A stretch of 64,000 nucleotides of DNA, from positions 27,703 to 91,702 of the forward strand of contig JAKQKY010000362.1 of the NCBI GenBank assembly GCA_029560415.1, in the 5' to 3' direction. The DNA comes from Bacteroidota bacterium. GTDB lineage: Bacteria > Bacteroidota > Bacteroidia > Chitinophagales > Chitinophagaceae. Shown here in pieces: positions 38,891-49,500 of the stretch. Within the stretch, counting starts at the first letter, position 1; each line of letters opens with the position of its first letter. The translations under genes were made by a program, and so were the position numbers. The notes under the pieces were generated by a model. The model saw only the letters and a program-made list of their open reading frames with translations, did not search any database and was not told where the DNA came from.

Positions 38891-41113
38891 ATGTTTACTC
38901 AACAGATAGCGCAAAAACTACATATTAAATCATCCCAGGTTGAAACCGTACTTGAATTACTGGCAGCAGGTTCCACCATTCCATTTATAGCCCGTTACCG
39001 GAAAGATATGACCGGTGCATTGGATGAAGTTCAGATCCAGCAAGTGCAGGATGAACATAAAGCCATGAATGAATTTGCAGAACGCAAAGCTTTCATTGAA
39101 AAAACGATCATAGAACAAGGCAAGATGACGGATGCCTTACAGGAAAAGATCAACAAGGCCATTACCATCAGTGAACTGGAAGATCTTTACCTGCCTTATA
39201 AACAAAAAAGGAAAACAAAAGCGGTGGTAGCCAGGGAAAATGGATTGCAACCGCTTGCGGATATGATTTTGAAACAGGAGGATATTGACCTGGAAACAGC
39301 AGCAGCTGGCTTTTTAAATGAAAAGATCACCAGTACAGAAATGGCCTTGCAGGGTGCCAGGGATATCATTGCTGAACAGATCAATGAGGATATAACGGTG
39401 AGGAATAAACTAAGAATGCTTTTTGAGAGAGAAGCTTCATTGATCAGCACAGTGATTACCGATAAGGAAAAAGAAGCGGTGAAGTATACCGATTATTTCA
39501 ATTTTTCAGAACGAATTTCAAACATTCCTTCGCATCGTACCCTTGCTGTTTTGCGGGGTTTCCTGGAAGGATACCTTCGCATCAGCATTGAGCCTGCTGA
39601 AGAAATGGCCCTTGAGATCATCGAAAGCCTGGTCATAACCCGCATGAGTACCTGCAGTGAACAGCTGAGGAAAGCTGCAAGGGACAGTTACAAGCGACTG
39701 CTGCAACCCGCCCTTGAAACAGAATTTCGTACGGCGCTCAAAACTGCGGCAGATGAAGAAGCGATCAATGTATTTGCGGAAAACTTACGCCAGTTACTGT
39801 TAAGTTCACCCCTTGGCAGCAAACGTATACTGGCCATTGATCCTGGCTATCGCACCGGTTGCAAGATAGTTTGCCTCGATGAAAAAGGGGAGTTGCTGAA
39901 AACGGGTTTGATCTTTGTGCATGAAAAGAACCGGCAGGCAGAAGCTACGCAACTAATACAATCCCTTGTTTCAACATATGCCATACAGGCTTTTGCCATC
40001 GGCGACGGAACTGCCGGCAGAGAAACCGAGCAATTCATTAAAGGAATTGGCACCGGTTTGCCGGTTTACCTGGTGAATGAAGATGGAGCCAGTATTTATT
40101 CTGCATCAGAAGTAGCCCGGCTCGAGTTTCCCGAGCAGGACATTACTATAAGAGGGGCTGTTAGCATTGGCAGGCGCCTGATGGACCCTTTGGCCGAACT
40201 GGTAAAGATCGATGCAAAAAGCATTGGGGTAGGGCAATACCAGCATGATGTAAATCAGCCAAGGCTGAAAGAGCGTTTAGATCAAACCGTTATGAGCTGT
40301 GTGAACAGTGTTGGCGTGAATGTGAACACCGCCAGTAAACAACTATTAAGTTATGTAAGCGGCATTGGCGGGGTGCTTGCAGAAAATATCATTCAATTCC
40401 GCAAACAACAGGGGATGTTTAAAAGCAGGAAGCAACTATTGCAGGTGCCGAGGCTTGGAGAAAAAGCTTTTGAACAATGCGCAGGCTTTTTGCGCATACC
40501 CGGCGCCGATGATATCCTCGACAGCAGCGCTGTGCACCCCGAAGCTTATGATCTTGTTCACGAGATGGCCAATGGATTGGGTATAGAAGTGGATAAACTG
40601 ATCGGGAATGAGACTATCTTAAAAACCATTCCGGTGAATAAATATATAAATGACCGGTTTGGTGAACATACGGTGAAGGACATCATCAAGGAACTTAAAA
40701 AGCCTGGTATCGATCCAAGGGCAGAATTACAGCAATTTGAATTTGCCCAGATCTTTTCGATTGAAGATGTGAAAGCTGGCATGGAAGTTCCCGGGCTTGT
40801 AACCAACCTCACCAGGTTTGGAGCCTTTGTAGATATTGGGGTAAAACAGGATGGATTGGTGCATGTTTCAGAGATTGCCAATAAATATGTACAGGATCCT
40901 GGTGAAGTATTAAAACTCAATCAAAAGGTCACAGTTAAGGTACTGGAAGTAGATGTCAATCGTAAGAGGATCGTATTGTCGATTAAGCAGGTTGGTCAGG
41001 AAAGAAAAGTAGTAAAGCCAGCAATAAAACCAACAGCTCAGGCCATCAAAGAAGAAAAGCCATTGGTAATGGAAGATGCTTTGGCCTCATTAAAACAAAA
41101 ATTCCGGCGATAA
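38891..41113 (+). CDS. tex: Tex-family RNA-binding transcriptional accessory protein
   Basis: GSTIPFIARYRKDMTGALDEVQIQQ; ILAIDPGYRTGCKIVCLD; VNTASKQLLSYVSGIG; C-terminal S1 domain. Confidence 0.96.
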   Translation: MFTQQIAQKLHIKSSQVETVLELLAAGSTIPFIARYRKDMTGALDEVQIQQVQDEHKAMNEFAERKAFIEKTIIEQGKMTDALQEKINKAITISELEDLYLPYKQKRKTKAVVARENGLQPLADMILKQEDIDLETAAAGFLNEKITSTEMALQGARDIIAEQINEDITVRNKLRMLFEREASLISTVITDKEKEAVKYTDYFNFSERISNIPSHRTLAVLRGFLEGYLRISIEPAEEMALEIIESLVITRMSTCSEQLRKAARDSYKRLLQPALETEFRTALKTAADEEAINVFAENLRQLLLSSPLGSKRILAIDPGYRTGCKIVCLDEKGELLKTGLIFVHEKNRQAEATQLIQSLVSTYAIQAFAIGDGTAGRETEQFIKGIGTGLPVYLVNEDGASIYSASEVARLEFPEQDITIRGAVSIGRRLMDPLAELVKIDAKSIGVGQYQHDVNQPRLKERLDQTVMSCVNSVGVNVNTASKQLLSYVSGIGGVLAENIIQFRKQQGMFKSRKQLLQVPRLGEKAFEQCAGFLRIPGADDILDSSAVHPEAYDLVHEMANGLGIEVDKLIGNETILKTIPVNKYINDRFGEHTVKDIIKELKKPGIDPRAELQQFEFAQIFSIEDVKAGMEVPGLVTNLTRFGAFVDIGVKQDGLVHVSEIANKYVQDPGEVLKLNQKVTVKVLEVDVNRKRIVLSIKQVGQERKVVKPAIKPTAQAIKEEKPLVMEDALASLKQKFRR

Positions 41114-41146
41114 AAATTTTGATTAAGTTTCGGGAGCCATTTTATT

Positions 41147-41479
41147 TCAGGCCAGTTCTTCCAGGGTTGCGTTGATCTGTCGGTCTGTAATGGCTTCGCA
41201 TTTGGGTTTCAGGAAATGATAGCTGCCATTTTTTACGGCATACTTACCACGTGTATGAATAAAGAGGGCGCATTGTTCGGCTTGTTCAGGGGTATGGCTG
41301 CAAACCTCGATCAGTGTTTCGATCACCCATTCAAATGTATTCACATCATCATTCCATACCACCAGGCTATAAGAATTGCCCGATGCTGTAAGTACATCGT
41401 CATCTTCTTCTCTTAATATCGCCGGGTTATATGATGGTTTATTAGACATGGCTGAAACAAAAATAAAATATTTTTTCAA
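41147..41479 (-). CDS. clpS: ATP-dependent Clp protease adaptor ClpS
   Basis: SLVVWNDDVNTFEWVIETLIEVCSHTPEQAEQCALFIHTRGKYAVKNG. Confidence 0.93.
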   Translation of the reverse strand: MKKYFIFVSAMSNKPSYNPAILREEDDDVLTASGNSYSLVVWNDDVNTFEWVIETLIEVCSHTPEQAEQCALFIHTRGKYAVKNGSYHFLKPKCEAITDRQINATLEELA

Positions 41480-41537
41480 CTGTTTTCGGGCTCTTTTCCA
41501 TGTTTTTGTATTTTTTTAAATAATATAGGTCTAAAAA

Positions 41538-41568
41538 TTTTGCAGAATATATTTTACCCTTATCTTTG
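41538..41568 (+). promoter_or_regulatory. Bacteroidota-type promoter of tRNA-Val
   Basis: TTTTG at 41538-41542, 18-nt spacer, TATCTTTG at 41561-41568. Confidence 0.65.
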
Positions 41569-41581
41569 CCGTCCGAAAAAC

Positions 41582-41656
41582 GGGAGTTTAGCTCAGTTGG
41601 TTTAGAGCATCTGCCTTACAAGCAGAGGGTCGGCGGTTCGACCCCGTCAACTCCCA
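41582..41656 (+). tRNA. tRNA-Val, anticodon TAC
   Basis: Cloverleaf: acceptor gggagtt/aactccc, D-arm gctcagttggtttagagc, anticodon arm tctgc-cttacaa-gcaga, T-arm ggttcgacccc. Confidence 0.95.
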
Positions 41657-41660
41657 CAAG

Positions 41661-41687
41661 GCCTCACAAATTAGTGAGGCTTTTTTT
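41661..41687 (+). terminator. Terminator downstream of tRNA-Val
   Basis: gcctcacaaattagtgaggc followed by ttttttt. Confidence 0.85.
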
Positions 41688-41760
41688 ATTTTAATGAATC
41701 AATTGATTGAATATTGAATATTGATTATTGAGTATTTGCCCTCTCGTTCCTGGTTATAAA

Positions 41761-42040
41761 TTCCTTGTTCCTTGTTCGATATTCTTTACCACAAAGACCA
41801 CAAAGTTCATTACTAAGGACACAAAGAAAGATTTACCACAGAGTTAAAGGAGTTTTTCACAGAGGAATGGGAGTGAGCATTGATAATTAAGTATTTTTCT
41901 TCTCCTTCCTTGTTTTTCCTTCCTTGTTCCTTGTTCGATATTCTTTACCACAAAGAACACAAGGTTCATTACTAAGGACTCAAAGAAAGGTTTACCACAG
42001 AGATAAAGGAGTTTTGCACAGAGTTATAGGAGAGGACATT
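41761..42040. repeat. Imperfect tandem duplication, period about 159 bp, of the dispersed intergenic repeat
   Basis: ttccttgttccttgttcgatattctttaccacaaaga... begins at 41761 and again at 41920. Confidence 0.75.
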
Positions 42041-42133
42041 GATGAATGAATATTGTTTTATATTATTTCCAGGATTTCATCATGCTAGAGGGGTATTTTC
42101 ATTTAATTGTCTTGATCTGCGTCATCCGCGTCA

Positions 42134-42290
42134 TCCGTGTATCAATATCCATTGCTTATTTTCTCTCATTAACTACTATCTGATTCAATCTCTCCATCAG
42201 CATTAATCCGTGTATCAATATCCGTTGCTTATTTTTTCTGATTAGCTACTATCCGATTCAACCTCTCGATCAGTATTAATCCGTGTATCA
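42134..42290. repeat. 73-bp tandem repeat (two copies plus a partial third)
   Basis: tccgtgtatca starts at 42134, 42207 and 42280. Confidence 0.85.
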
Positions 42291-42437
42291 TTAACAATTT
42301 CTGGTTTCTAAAATGAAATCGTAAAAAAACTACATATTAATCATAACACATCTATACCTGTAATGATGATTTGTTTTCATATTTGTGCTGTCTAAACTAT
42401 TACCCCAAAATGCTCCGGCATATTAAAATCCTCCCTT

Positions 42438-43535
42438 ATGAAAAACAAATACCTATTCAAGGTAATGCTAAAATGTAGCGGCCTTTTCCTACTGCTTCTC
42501 TTTGTACAACTTTCAGTGAAATCACAATTATCCCAGAACATGCGGGTAAACCTGTATCGAATCAACGGAGCCGGTGTTACTACATTGATGGATGGAAACC
42601 TGACTGATTATGATGATTCATACAGCAATGAAGTAGACATGATGGACGCCTGGAAAATGAATAATTTCGGCGAAAATTTTGGTATAAGAAGATCGGAAAT
42701 AAATCTCGTTGTTGAACGCAGGCAGAAAATATCATATACCGATACAACTTTCCTGCGTATGTGGAATATGCAGAAAACAACTTACCAATTAAGGATCGTT
42801 ACAAAAAATTTAAACAGCCCCGGATTAACAGGATACATTGAAGACAGTTACCTGAACCATTCAATGGCAATAGGCTTAAATGATACGAGTTTTTATCCCT
42901 TCACGGTAAATTATGATGCAGGCTCATTTGCATTGAACCGCTTCAGGGTCATCTTTCTGAATAATGTTATCGCAGCAGCCTTACCGGTTCGTTTTACGGG
43001 TATAAGTCTCTTCGGGAATAATAATGATATACGCGTGAATTGGAAAGTTGAGAATGAACTGTCGATACATTCTTATCATATTGAACACAGTGTAAATGGC
43101 CGCGATTTTGAAGTCTTGAAAAATACAACACCGGTGGGTACAGAAACTTCTAAAATGTATTCCGACAAGATACCTGGTATGAAACCCGGGAAACATTTTT
43201 TTCGGATCAGCGCAGAAAGCCTCAATGGCAAGTTTGATTACAGCAGTGTAGCAATTATAAACACCACAATAAAAAATACCGGCATCAGCGTATATCCTAA
43301 CCCGGTACTCAACAAGACCATGCAGATGCATTCCGCTAACCTGAAACCCGGTACTTACGCTTTGGAAATGATCAATAACCTTGGCCAGCGTTATGAACTA
43401 GATCCGATATTGATTTCTAACATTCAAAGTGTCCAGGAGATCAGGTTGCCCGATATAATCAGGCCAGGCATTTACAGGTTGCGTATTACAGGAGCCGATC
43501 AATACCTTTTTGTGCAAACGATCAGTGTGTATTAG
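42438..43535 (+). CDS. T9SS type A sorting-domain protein, stand-alone C-terminal module
   Basis: Signal peptide; DGNLTDYDDSYSNEVDMMDAWKMNNFGENFGIRR; C-terminal [16 protein letters not shown]...PGIYRLRITGADQYLFVQTISVY. Confidence 0.85.
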   Translation: MKNKYLFKVMLKCSGLFLLLLFVQLSVKSQLSQNMRVNLYRINGAGVTTLMDGNLTDYDDSYSNEVDMMDAWKMNNFGENFGIRRSEINLVVERRQKISYTDTTFLRMWNMQKTTYQLRIVTKNLNSPGLTGYIEDSYLNHSMAIGLNDTSFYPFTVNYDAGSFALNRFRVIFLNNVIAAALPVRFTGISLFGNNNDIRVNWKVENELSIHSYHIEHSVNGRDFEVLKNTTPVGTETSKMYSDKIPGMKPGKHFFRISAESLNGKFDYSSVAIINTTIKNTGISVYPNPVLNKTMQMHSANLKPGTYALEMINNLGQRYELDPILISNIQSVQEIRLPDIIRPGIYRLRITGADQYLFVQTISVY

Positions 43536-43542
43536 TGATAAC

Positions 43543-43578
43543 AAGCGGGTAGCCATTTCGGTTACCTGCTTTGTTTTT
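43543..43578 (+). terminator. Terminator after the first T9SS module gene
   Basis: aagcgggtagcc-atttc-ggttacctgctt with G-T pairs, then ttgttttt. Confidence 0.6.
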
Positions 43579-43735
43579 AATCGCTTCACTGAGTTACAGA
43601 TTGTAAGATTTTTACGGTAGAACTGCATTGATACATATATTTTATTTATCAATGTATTTCTGTGTGAGCACAATACTCCGATTCATTCCGGCGTTAATAT
43701 GCCGTATTCAATCCAAAATCTGTAAAAACAACACC

Positions 43736-44848
43736 GTGAAAAATCAAAACACCCTGAAAAGAAAGGGTTTGACCCTTTTCTTAAGCACAATCCTAACAAT
43801 GGCAGGTTTCCATGCCTGGAGTGAACCATTGAATCCTCCACCAACGCTTGAATCAATGAAAGTATCATTGTTCGCAGTACCTGCTTCTGGTGCAGCCACA
43901 ATGGTGGACGGAAACCTAACCAATTACGATGATGCATTTGACAATGCTGCCGGCCTGGACGACGCCCTCAAAATGAATAATTTCGGCGAAAACTTTGGTA
44001 TCATACGCGATGGGCTGAGTCTTTCTATCGAGCAAAGAAAAAAGATCACCGTGAATGACACAACTTTTTTTGTAATGTGGAATATGGTACGGCAGAACTA
44101 TCGATTACGGCTGATCGCCAAAAACCTGGATCATCCCGGGGTAGAGGGGTTCCTTGAAGATAGCTTCACCGGCAATCGTACTTCACTCGATCTGAATGAT
44201 ACAACCATGGTGGATTTTACCGTAACCACTGATCCGGCTTCTTATGCTCACGATCGATTCAGGATTGTATATGTTTATCCCCCGGCTATTGCTTTGCCAT
44301 TGGTGTTTACCGATTTACAATTATCAGTAAATGCATTTTCTGTGCAGGTTGCATGGAAAGTAGAGAATGAAAATGCCATACAAGACTACAGCATTGAGCA
44401 TGCTACAGATGCAACCAACTTTACTTCGTTGAAATCTGTTCCTGCATTAAATTCTGCAAGCATCCAGTCGTATCAATTTAAAGATCCGGTGAACCGCACA
44501 GGTGAACATTTTTACCGCGTAAAAGCAATAAGCAGGTCTGGTAGCACTGTGTATAGCCAGGTTGCAAAAACCACTATCGAAATTCCGGAAGCCGATATTA
44601 GCGTATATCCTAACCCGGTAGTAAATAAAACACTCCAGATTTCATTCCGGAGCCAGGCGCCTGGTAAGTATCACTTACAACTCATTGCAAGCAATGGCAC
44701 CGTTCAAATGCTTCCTTCCATCCAGGTGTCTGGAATGCATGTGATCACGCCTGTTGTTTTACCCCGTCAAACCGCTGCTGGCATTTATCGAATTAAAATA
44801 ACCAGTCCCGATAATACTATGATCGTGAAAACGATTAATGTTTTATAA
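43736..44848 (+). CDS. T9SS type A sorting-domain protein, stand-alone C-terminal module (paralog)
   Basis: [59 protein letters not shown] start preferred because it places a signal peptide at the N-terminus. Confidence 0.85.
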   Translation: MKNQNTLKRKGLTLFLSTILTMAGFHAWSEPLNPPPTLESMKVSLFAVPASGAATMVDGNLTNYDDAFDNAAGLDDALKMNNFGENFGIIRDGLSLSIEQRKKITVNDTTFFVMWNMVRQNYRLRLIAKNLDHPGVEGFLEDSFTGNRTSLDLNDTTMVDFTVTTDPASYAHDRFRIVYVYPPAIALPLVFTDLQLSVNAFSVQVAWKVENENAIQDYSIEHATDATNFTSLKSVPALNSASIQSYQFKDPVNRTGEHFYRVKAISRSGSTVYSQVAKTTIEIPEADISVYPNPVVNKTLQISFRSQAPGKYHLQLIASNGTVQMLPSIQVSGMHVITPVVLPRQTAAGIYRIKITSPDNTMIVKTINVL

Positions 44849-44881
44849 CCAGGTCTCCCGACCCGTTTTTAATCCCAACCC

Positions 44882-44911
44882 GATGGCATTGTATAATGCC
44901 ATCTTTTTTTT
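44882..44911 (+). terminator. Terminator after the second T9SS module gene
   Basis: gatggcatt-gtat-aatgccatc followed by tttttttt. Confidence 0.85.
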
Positions 44912-45011
44912 GCCTTTTTTTGAGTGTTCATTTTAAGGTCTCAAACAGATTACAAACAATAGATTATATATAATTCCTGGTGTGTCCGGGAATTTTTTTT
45001 TGCAGCAAGGC

Positions 45012-45043
45012 TTGCATTTCTGCATATTTTTTATCTATATTTG
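45012..45043 (+). promoter_or_regulatory. Putative Bacteroidota promoter upstream of ORF 45254
   Basis: TTG at 45012, TATATTTG at 45036-45043; implies a leader of about 200 nt. Confidence 0.45.
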
Positions 45044-45253
45044 TCTCCAGCTTATTACCTCTGCCCATCATCTCTATAAAATTCCACCATTTTACATCCA
45101 TTTCTTACGTAGGCCCGCTGTTTTGGGAAACAGGGTTTTAAATCGTCTGCCCCATTGATGATTTGCAATGAATTTTATTAAATGCGATCATGTACAGCGC
45201 CGGAATCCACAGGTTTTCGGGAAAGTTTTACAGAAACCATTTAATACAAGGTT

Positions 45254-46249
45254 ATGAAAACAAGCTTACTTATTTCACAAACTACAAGAACACTTTCCGG
45301 CCAGGTTTCGATGCTGCTGGTATGGTTTACCGTTATGTTTTGTTCTCCGGCATTAGCCGGAAATAGATCCGGTGTGATTTTACCTTGTACCAGCATTTCT
45401 GCCGATAAAGCTTCAAACAGTGCTACGCCGGCGTTTACAGCATTAGACAATATTATTATCAAAGAACAGGCAGCCGCAGATTTTGGGGTTACCGGAAAAT
45501 ATAGCCGTACCTGCATTATTTCAGCCCCTCAAGGCTGGGTATTCAAAGCAGGGAAAGGGAGCCTTTCTTATAAATTGAATAAAGATATCCGCCTGGCAAA
45601 ACTTACCGTTGAGTATAATACCATTCAAATTGAAATGACCGTGTCCGGAACATCTTCTCTTGATCACATCAGCATATCTGGGATCCAGGTGCAGGCATTA
45701 GATGGATCGGATATAGATTCAGAGTACCAACTATTCCGTTCTGCGGTAAATCCAGGTACTGCAACAATGAGAAATATCAAATGCACAACTCAGCCAAATG
45801 GCTCTGGAGGAACATCATTTTACAGCATCAGGCAGTCGGCCGGTGTGGTGGCAAAATTGGTATTTACGTCAAAACCATCGATTGCGGTAGCAGGTTCCGA
45901 ATTTGAAGAACAACCCTCTGTAATCACTACCGACCAGTTTGGCAATTTTACCAGGGAAGGTATACCCCCTGTTTTGCATGTTTATATAAAATTATCTTCT
46001 GGTGCAGGTACCCTTTCGGGAAATACCCAAATGAATATTGGATCTGCGGGTGGAAATGGTGCAATAACCTTTTCGGGGTTGTCAGTAAGTGAAAAGGGCA
46101 AAAAGAAACTTATGGTCACGGCAGCTCCTTTGAGTTTTGCAATCACCAATAATTTTGATGTAGAATCCGGGTTATCAGTCTCTTACGATAGCGAAAACAT
46201 GTGTGTAGCCTGGCCTTTAAATAATCTTTTTTCAAAAAAGATTATTTAA
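45254..46249 (+). CDS. Secreted Ig-like protein, apparently C-terminally truncated adhesin
   Basis: MKTSLLISQ start, signal-peptide-like segment, Ig-like text (VVAKLVFTSKPSIAVAGSEFEEQPSVITTDQFGN); no T9SS sorting domain; ends inside a perfect inverted repeat. Confidence 0.65.
   Translation: MKTSLLISQTTRTLSGQVSMLLVWFTVMFCSPALAGNRSGVILPCTSISADKASNSATPAFTALDNIIIKEQAAADFGVTGKYSRTCIISAPQGWVFKAGKGSLSYKLNKDIRLAKLTVEYNTIQIEMTVSGTSSLDHISISGIQVQALDGSDIDSEYQLFRSAVNPGTATMRNIKCTTQPNGSGGTSFYSIRQSAGVVAKLVFTSKPSIAVAGSEFEEQPSVITTDQFGNFTREGIPPVLHVYIKLSSGAGTLSGNTQMNIGSAGGNGAITFSGLSVSEKGKKKLMVTAAPLSFAITNNFDVESGLSVSYDSENMCVAWPLNNLFSKKII
46215..46249. repeat. Perfect 17-bp inverted repeat with 1-nt loop, containing the stop codon of ORF 45254
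   Basis: tttaaataatctttttt-c-aaaaaagattatttaaa. Confidence 0.9.
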
Positions 46250-46284
46250 ATGTTGCAAATTCGATTTTAATTGTCTTACTTTGC

Positions 46285-46308
46285 ATTTGTAGTACTTATA
46301 CTACAAAT
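46285..46308. repeat. 10-bp inverted repeat with 4-nt loop
   Basis: atttgtagta-ctta-tactacaaat. Confidence 0.8.
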
Positions 46309-46544
46309 TGCTAGCCATAATCTCTATAGAAAATCCCCCCATTTACTCCATTTATTACTATCGGAACCCTGTTTTCTGACAAACCCTAATTTGTTCTGAA
46401 CAGCATCATTTAGATCCGAATTCGCTGGCTTTTATCATTTCATTGATTATTTAGTTCAGCTTCTTTATCCCGTTGATTATACCCCTTACACATTTGTCTA
46501 TTTAATTGAATTGTGGCTTTAGCCTATCATTTAAAACTAAGGGT

Positions 46545-49500
46545 ATGAAAACAAGTTTACCACTTTTAAAACTTCAAGGAGTCATTAACGGTAAAAATGT
46601 AGTGAAGAATGTTCTTGAAATAAAGAGAACATTACTGATGCAAACACGGCAGATCAAATTTATTTTGGTCATGTTGATTTTATTGACTGGTATGGGTAAC
46701 CAGGCAGAAGCCCAGTTAGGGAATCTTTGTTTTTCTGCAACTACGGGAACCTATACTTACCTCGGTGTTGGATCTACCGCCGTGAACGGTATTGAGCAGG
46801 ATGATAATAATGTAATCAACATTCCGATCGGGTTTACTTTTAATTATCTCGGTACCAATTTCACGACCGGGTCAGTAAGTTCAAACGGATGGTTTTCTTT
46901 TGCCAATACGGATCCTTCAAATGCAAATTCTAATTCGAACAATATTGCTGTAACCACTCCCAGTACTTTGCTCAGGACATTGTTCCCATTGTGGGACGAC
47001 CTGGATGGTGCCGGTGGAATCGCCAGTTACCAAACAACGGGCGCTGCCGGTAGTCGTGTATTTACCATGGAATGGAGAAACTGGCAGTGGAATTATAACT
47101 CCAGTGCTGCAATATCTTTCCAGGTAAAATTGTATGAAACTTCTAATATAATTGAATTCAGGTACAGGCAGGAAGCTGGTGCAGTAAATACATCCGGATC
47201 AGGATATTCTGTGGGAGCTTCTATCGGGTTAAACGACGCAACCGGTGGCAGTACCCATTTTCTTTCTTTAAATAATTCAGGTGCAGGCCCAACAGCCAGT
47301 ACTACAGTGGCTACGAATAATATCACCTCTAAACCTGCGACTAATCAAATATATCAGTTCACTCCGCAGGTAGCACCTACCATCTCTTTATCATCGGGTG
47401 CAGGAACAAATGTTCAAACTTTTTGTATTACAAATGCCCTCGGCAGCATTACCTATTCTGTAGGTGGCGGCGCAACAGGTGCTTCTGTTTCCGGCCTGCC
47501 GGCAGGAGTTACGGGTACTTACTCTGCGGGGGTGTTTACCATCAGTGGTACACCTACTGCTACAGGTATATTTAATTATACCGTAACAACTACGGGTACA
47601 TGTAATGCGGTGACAGCTACAGGTACCATTACGGTACAGGCTAATTCAACCATCAGCCTTAGTTCTGCTGCCGGTACAGCCAACCAAACAAAGTGTATCA
47701 ATACTGCGATCACAAACATCACATATTCTTTAGGTGGTGGTGCTACCGGCGCCACCGTAACTGGTTTGCCGACCGGCGTTAGCGGATCATATGCAGCGGG
47801 TGTTTATACAATCAGCGGGTCTGCTACACAAACCGGTGTATTCTCTTATACGGTTACCACAACAGGGCCTTGTACGAATACGTCAGCAAGTGGCAGTCTT
47901 ACAATTGATGAAGCTTCAACCATTTCGCTATCATCGGCTCCTGGTACTAATGTTCAGTCGTTTTGTATAGGAAGTACCTTAACTGATATTACTTATTCAA
48001 TCGGTGGAACAGCCACAGGTGCTTCTATTACTGCCGGTAGTTTGCCAACAGGTGTTACCGGTTCATACGACGGTATAGGAACCTTTACAATTAGCGGAAC
48101 TGCAACTTCAGCAGGTACATATAATTTTACGGTAACTGCAACGGGTACCTGCCCGGTATCTTTAACCGGAACAATAACGGTTACAAGTAACGCTACTCTT
48201 AATTTTACATCTGCAGTAGGTACAAATGCACAATCACGTTGTGTTAATACTGCCATTACCAATATTACATACCTTGTAGGTGGAAGCGGTACCGGCGCAA
48301 ACGTTTCTGGTTTGCCTGCTGGTGTTACCGGCTCTTACAATGGTGGTACAAAAGTGTTTACCATCAGTGGAACACCGACGGTTACAGGTCCATTTAGTTA
48401 TACGGTTACCACAACAGGACCTTGTGTTAATGCTTCATTGGGCGGAACCATCACAGTCAATCCTTTACCAGCTGTGTTTTCAGTAACAGGTGGTGGAGCT
48501 TATTGCTCAGGTGGTGTTGGTGTTCCGGTTGGTTTATCGGGCTCTGCAAGCGGTATTAATTACCAGTTGAAACTGGGTGCAGGAAATGTTGGTGCTCCTG
48601 TAGCAGGAACGGGTTCTGCAATCAGTTTTGGAAACCAAACTACTGCTGGTACATACACAGTGGTAGCTACAAATACTGTTACAACTTGTACCAGTACCAT
48701 GAGTGGAAGTGCAGTTGTTAGTATACATAGTTTGCCGCTTGCAAATGCCGGTGCAAACCAGGTGATCTGTGCAGCAGGTTCAACTATATTGGGAGCATTC
48801 CCGCCGGCTTCAGGTGGGGCAGGGTCTTATACTTATGTTTGGACAGGTTCTGGACTGAGTTCAACTAGTGCTGCCAACCCGGTTGCAACGCCAGCTTCAT
48901 TTCCTGCCAGTTATAGCCTGGTAGTTTCAGATGCAAATGGATGTAGCTCAGCTGCGTCTACTGCTACCGTTAGTGTAGGAACAGCAACCAAGAACTGGAT
49001 CGGAGATGGTACTGGTGGTGCTGGTCCGAACGCTGATTTTAATAATCCACAGAACTGGTCACCAGCCGGTGTTCCGGGAAGCTGTAATGATGTAAATATG
49101 AATTTAGACATCTCAAGTATTTTTGATTTTGGTGGAAGTACTGTGGTATCATCGCTTAGTGCTAATACTACAATCAAATCATTGAATATACAGATTAGTG
49201 GTTTCCTGTTCTTAAGTGGTGGATCAAATTTCAGGCTTGATGCAGGTACAAGAACATTGACTGTTTTAAACAATACAATTCTGAATGCAGATGCAACTTC
49301 ATTTTTTGCAGTACCTGCCCGTGCATATATCAGCGTTGGCAATGGAGGTACAGTAGTTTACGGAGGTAATCTTACAACTACAGTCAGCAATGGCTGTACG
49401 GTGTATCCTTTTTATGCAACCACCAACAATACGGGTAAATTTTATGTAAATGCAAATGCAACGCTGGGTGGGGTAGGTAACGATTTTGGAAATAAACCTG

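Noticed and set aside
41582-41656. Functional link between tRNA-Val and valS in the same window
   Set aside because: They are more than 12 kb apart, on opposite strands and separated by unrelated genes; treated as coincidence
41761-42290. Intergenic tandem repeats as a possible CRISPR array
   Set aside because: Units of 73 and 159 bp are repeated whole, without a repeat/spacer division
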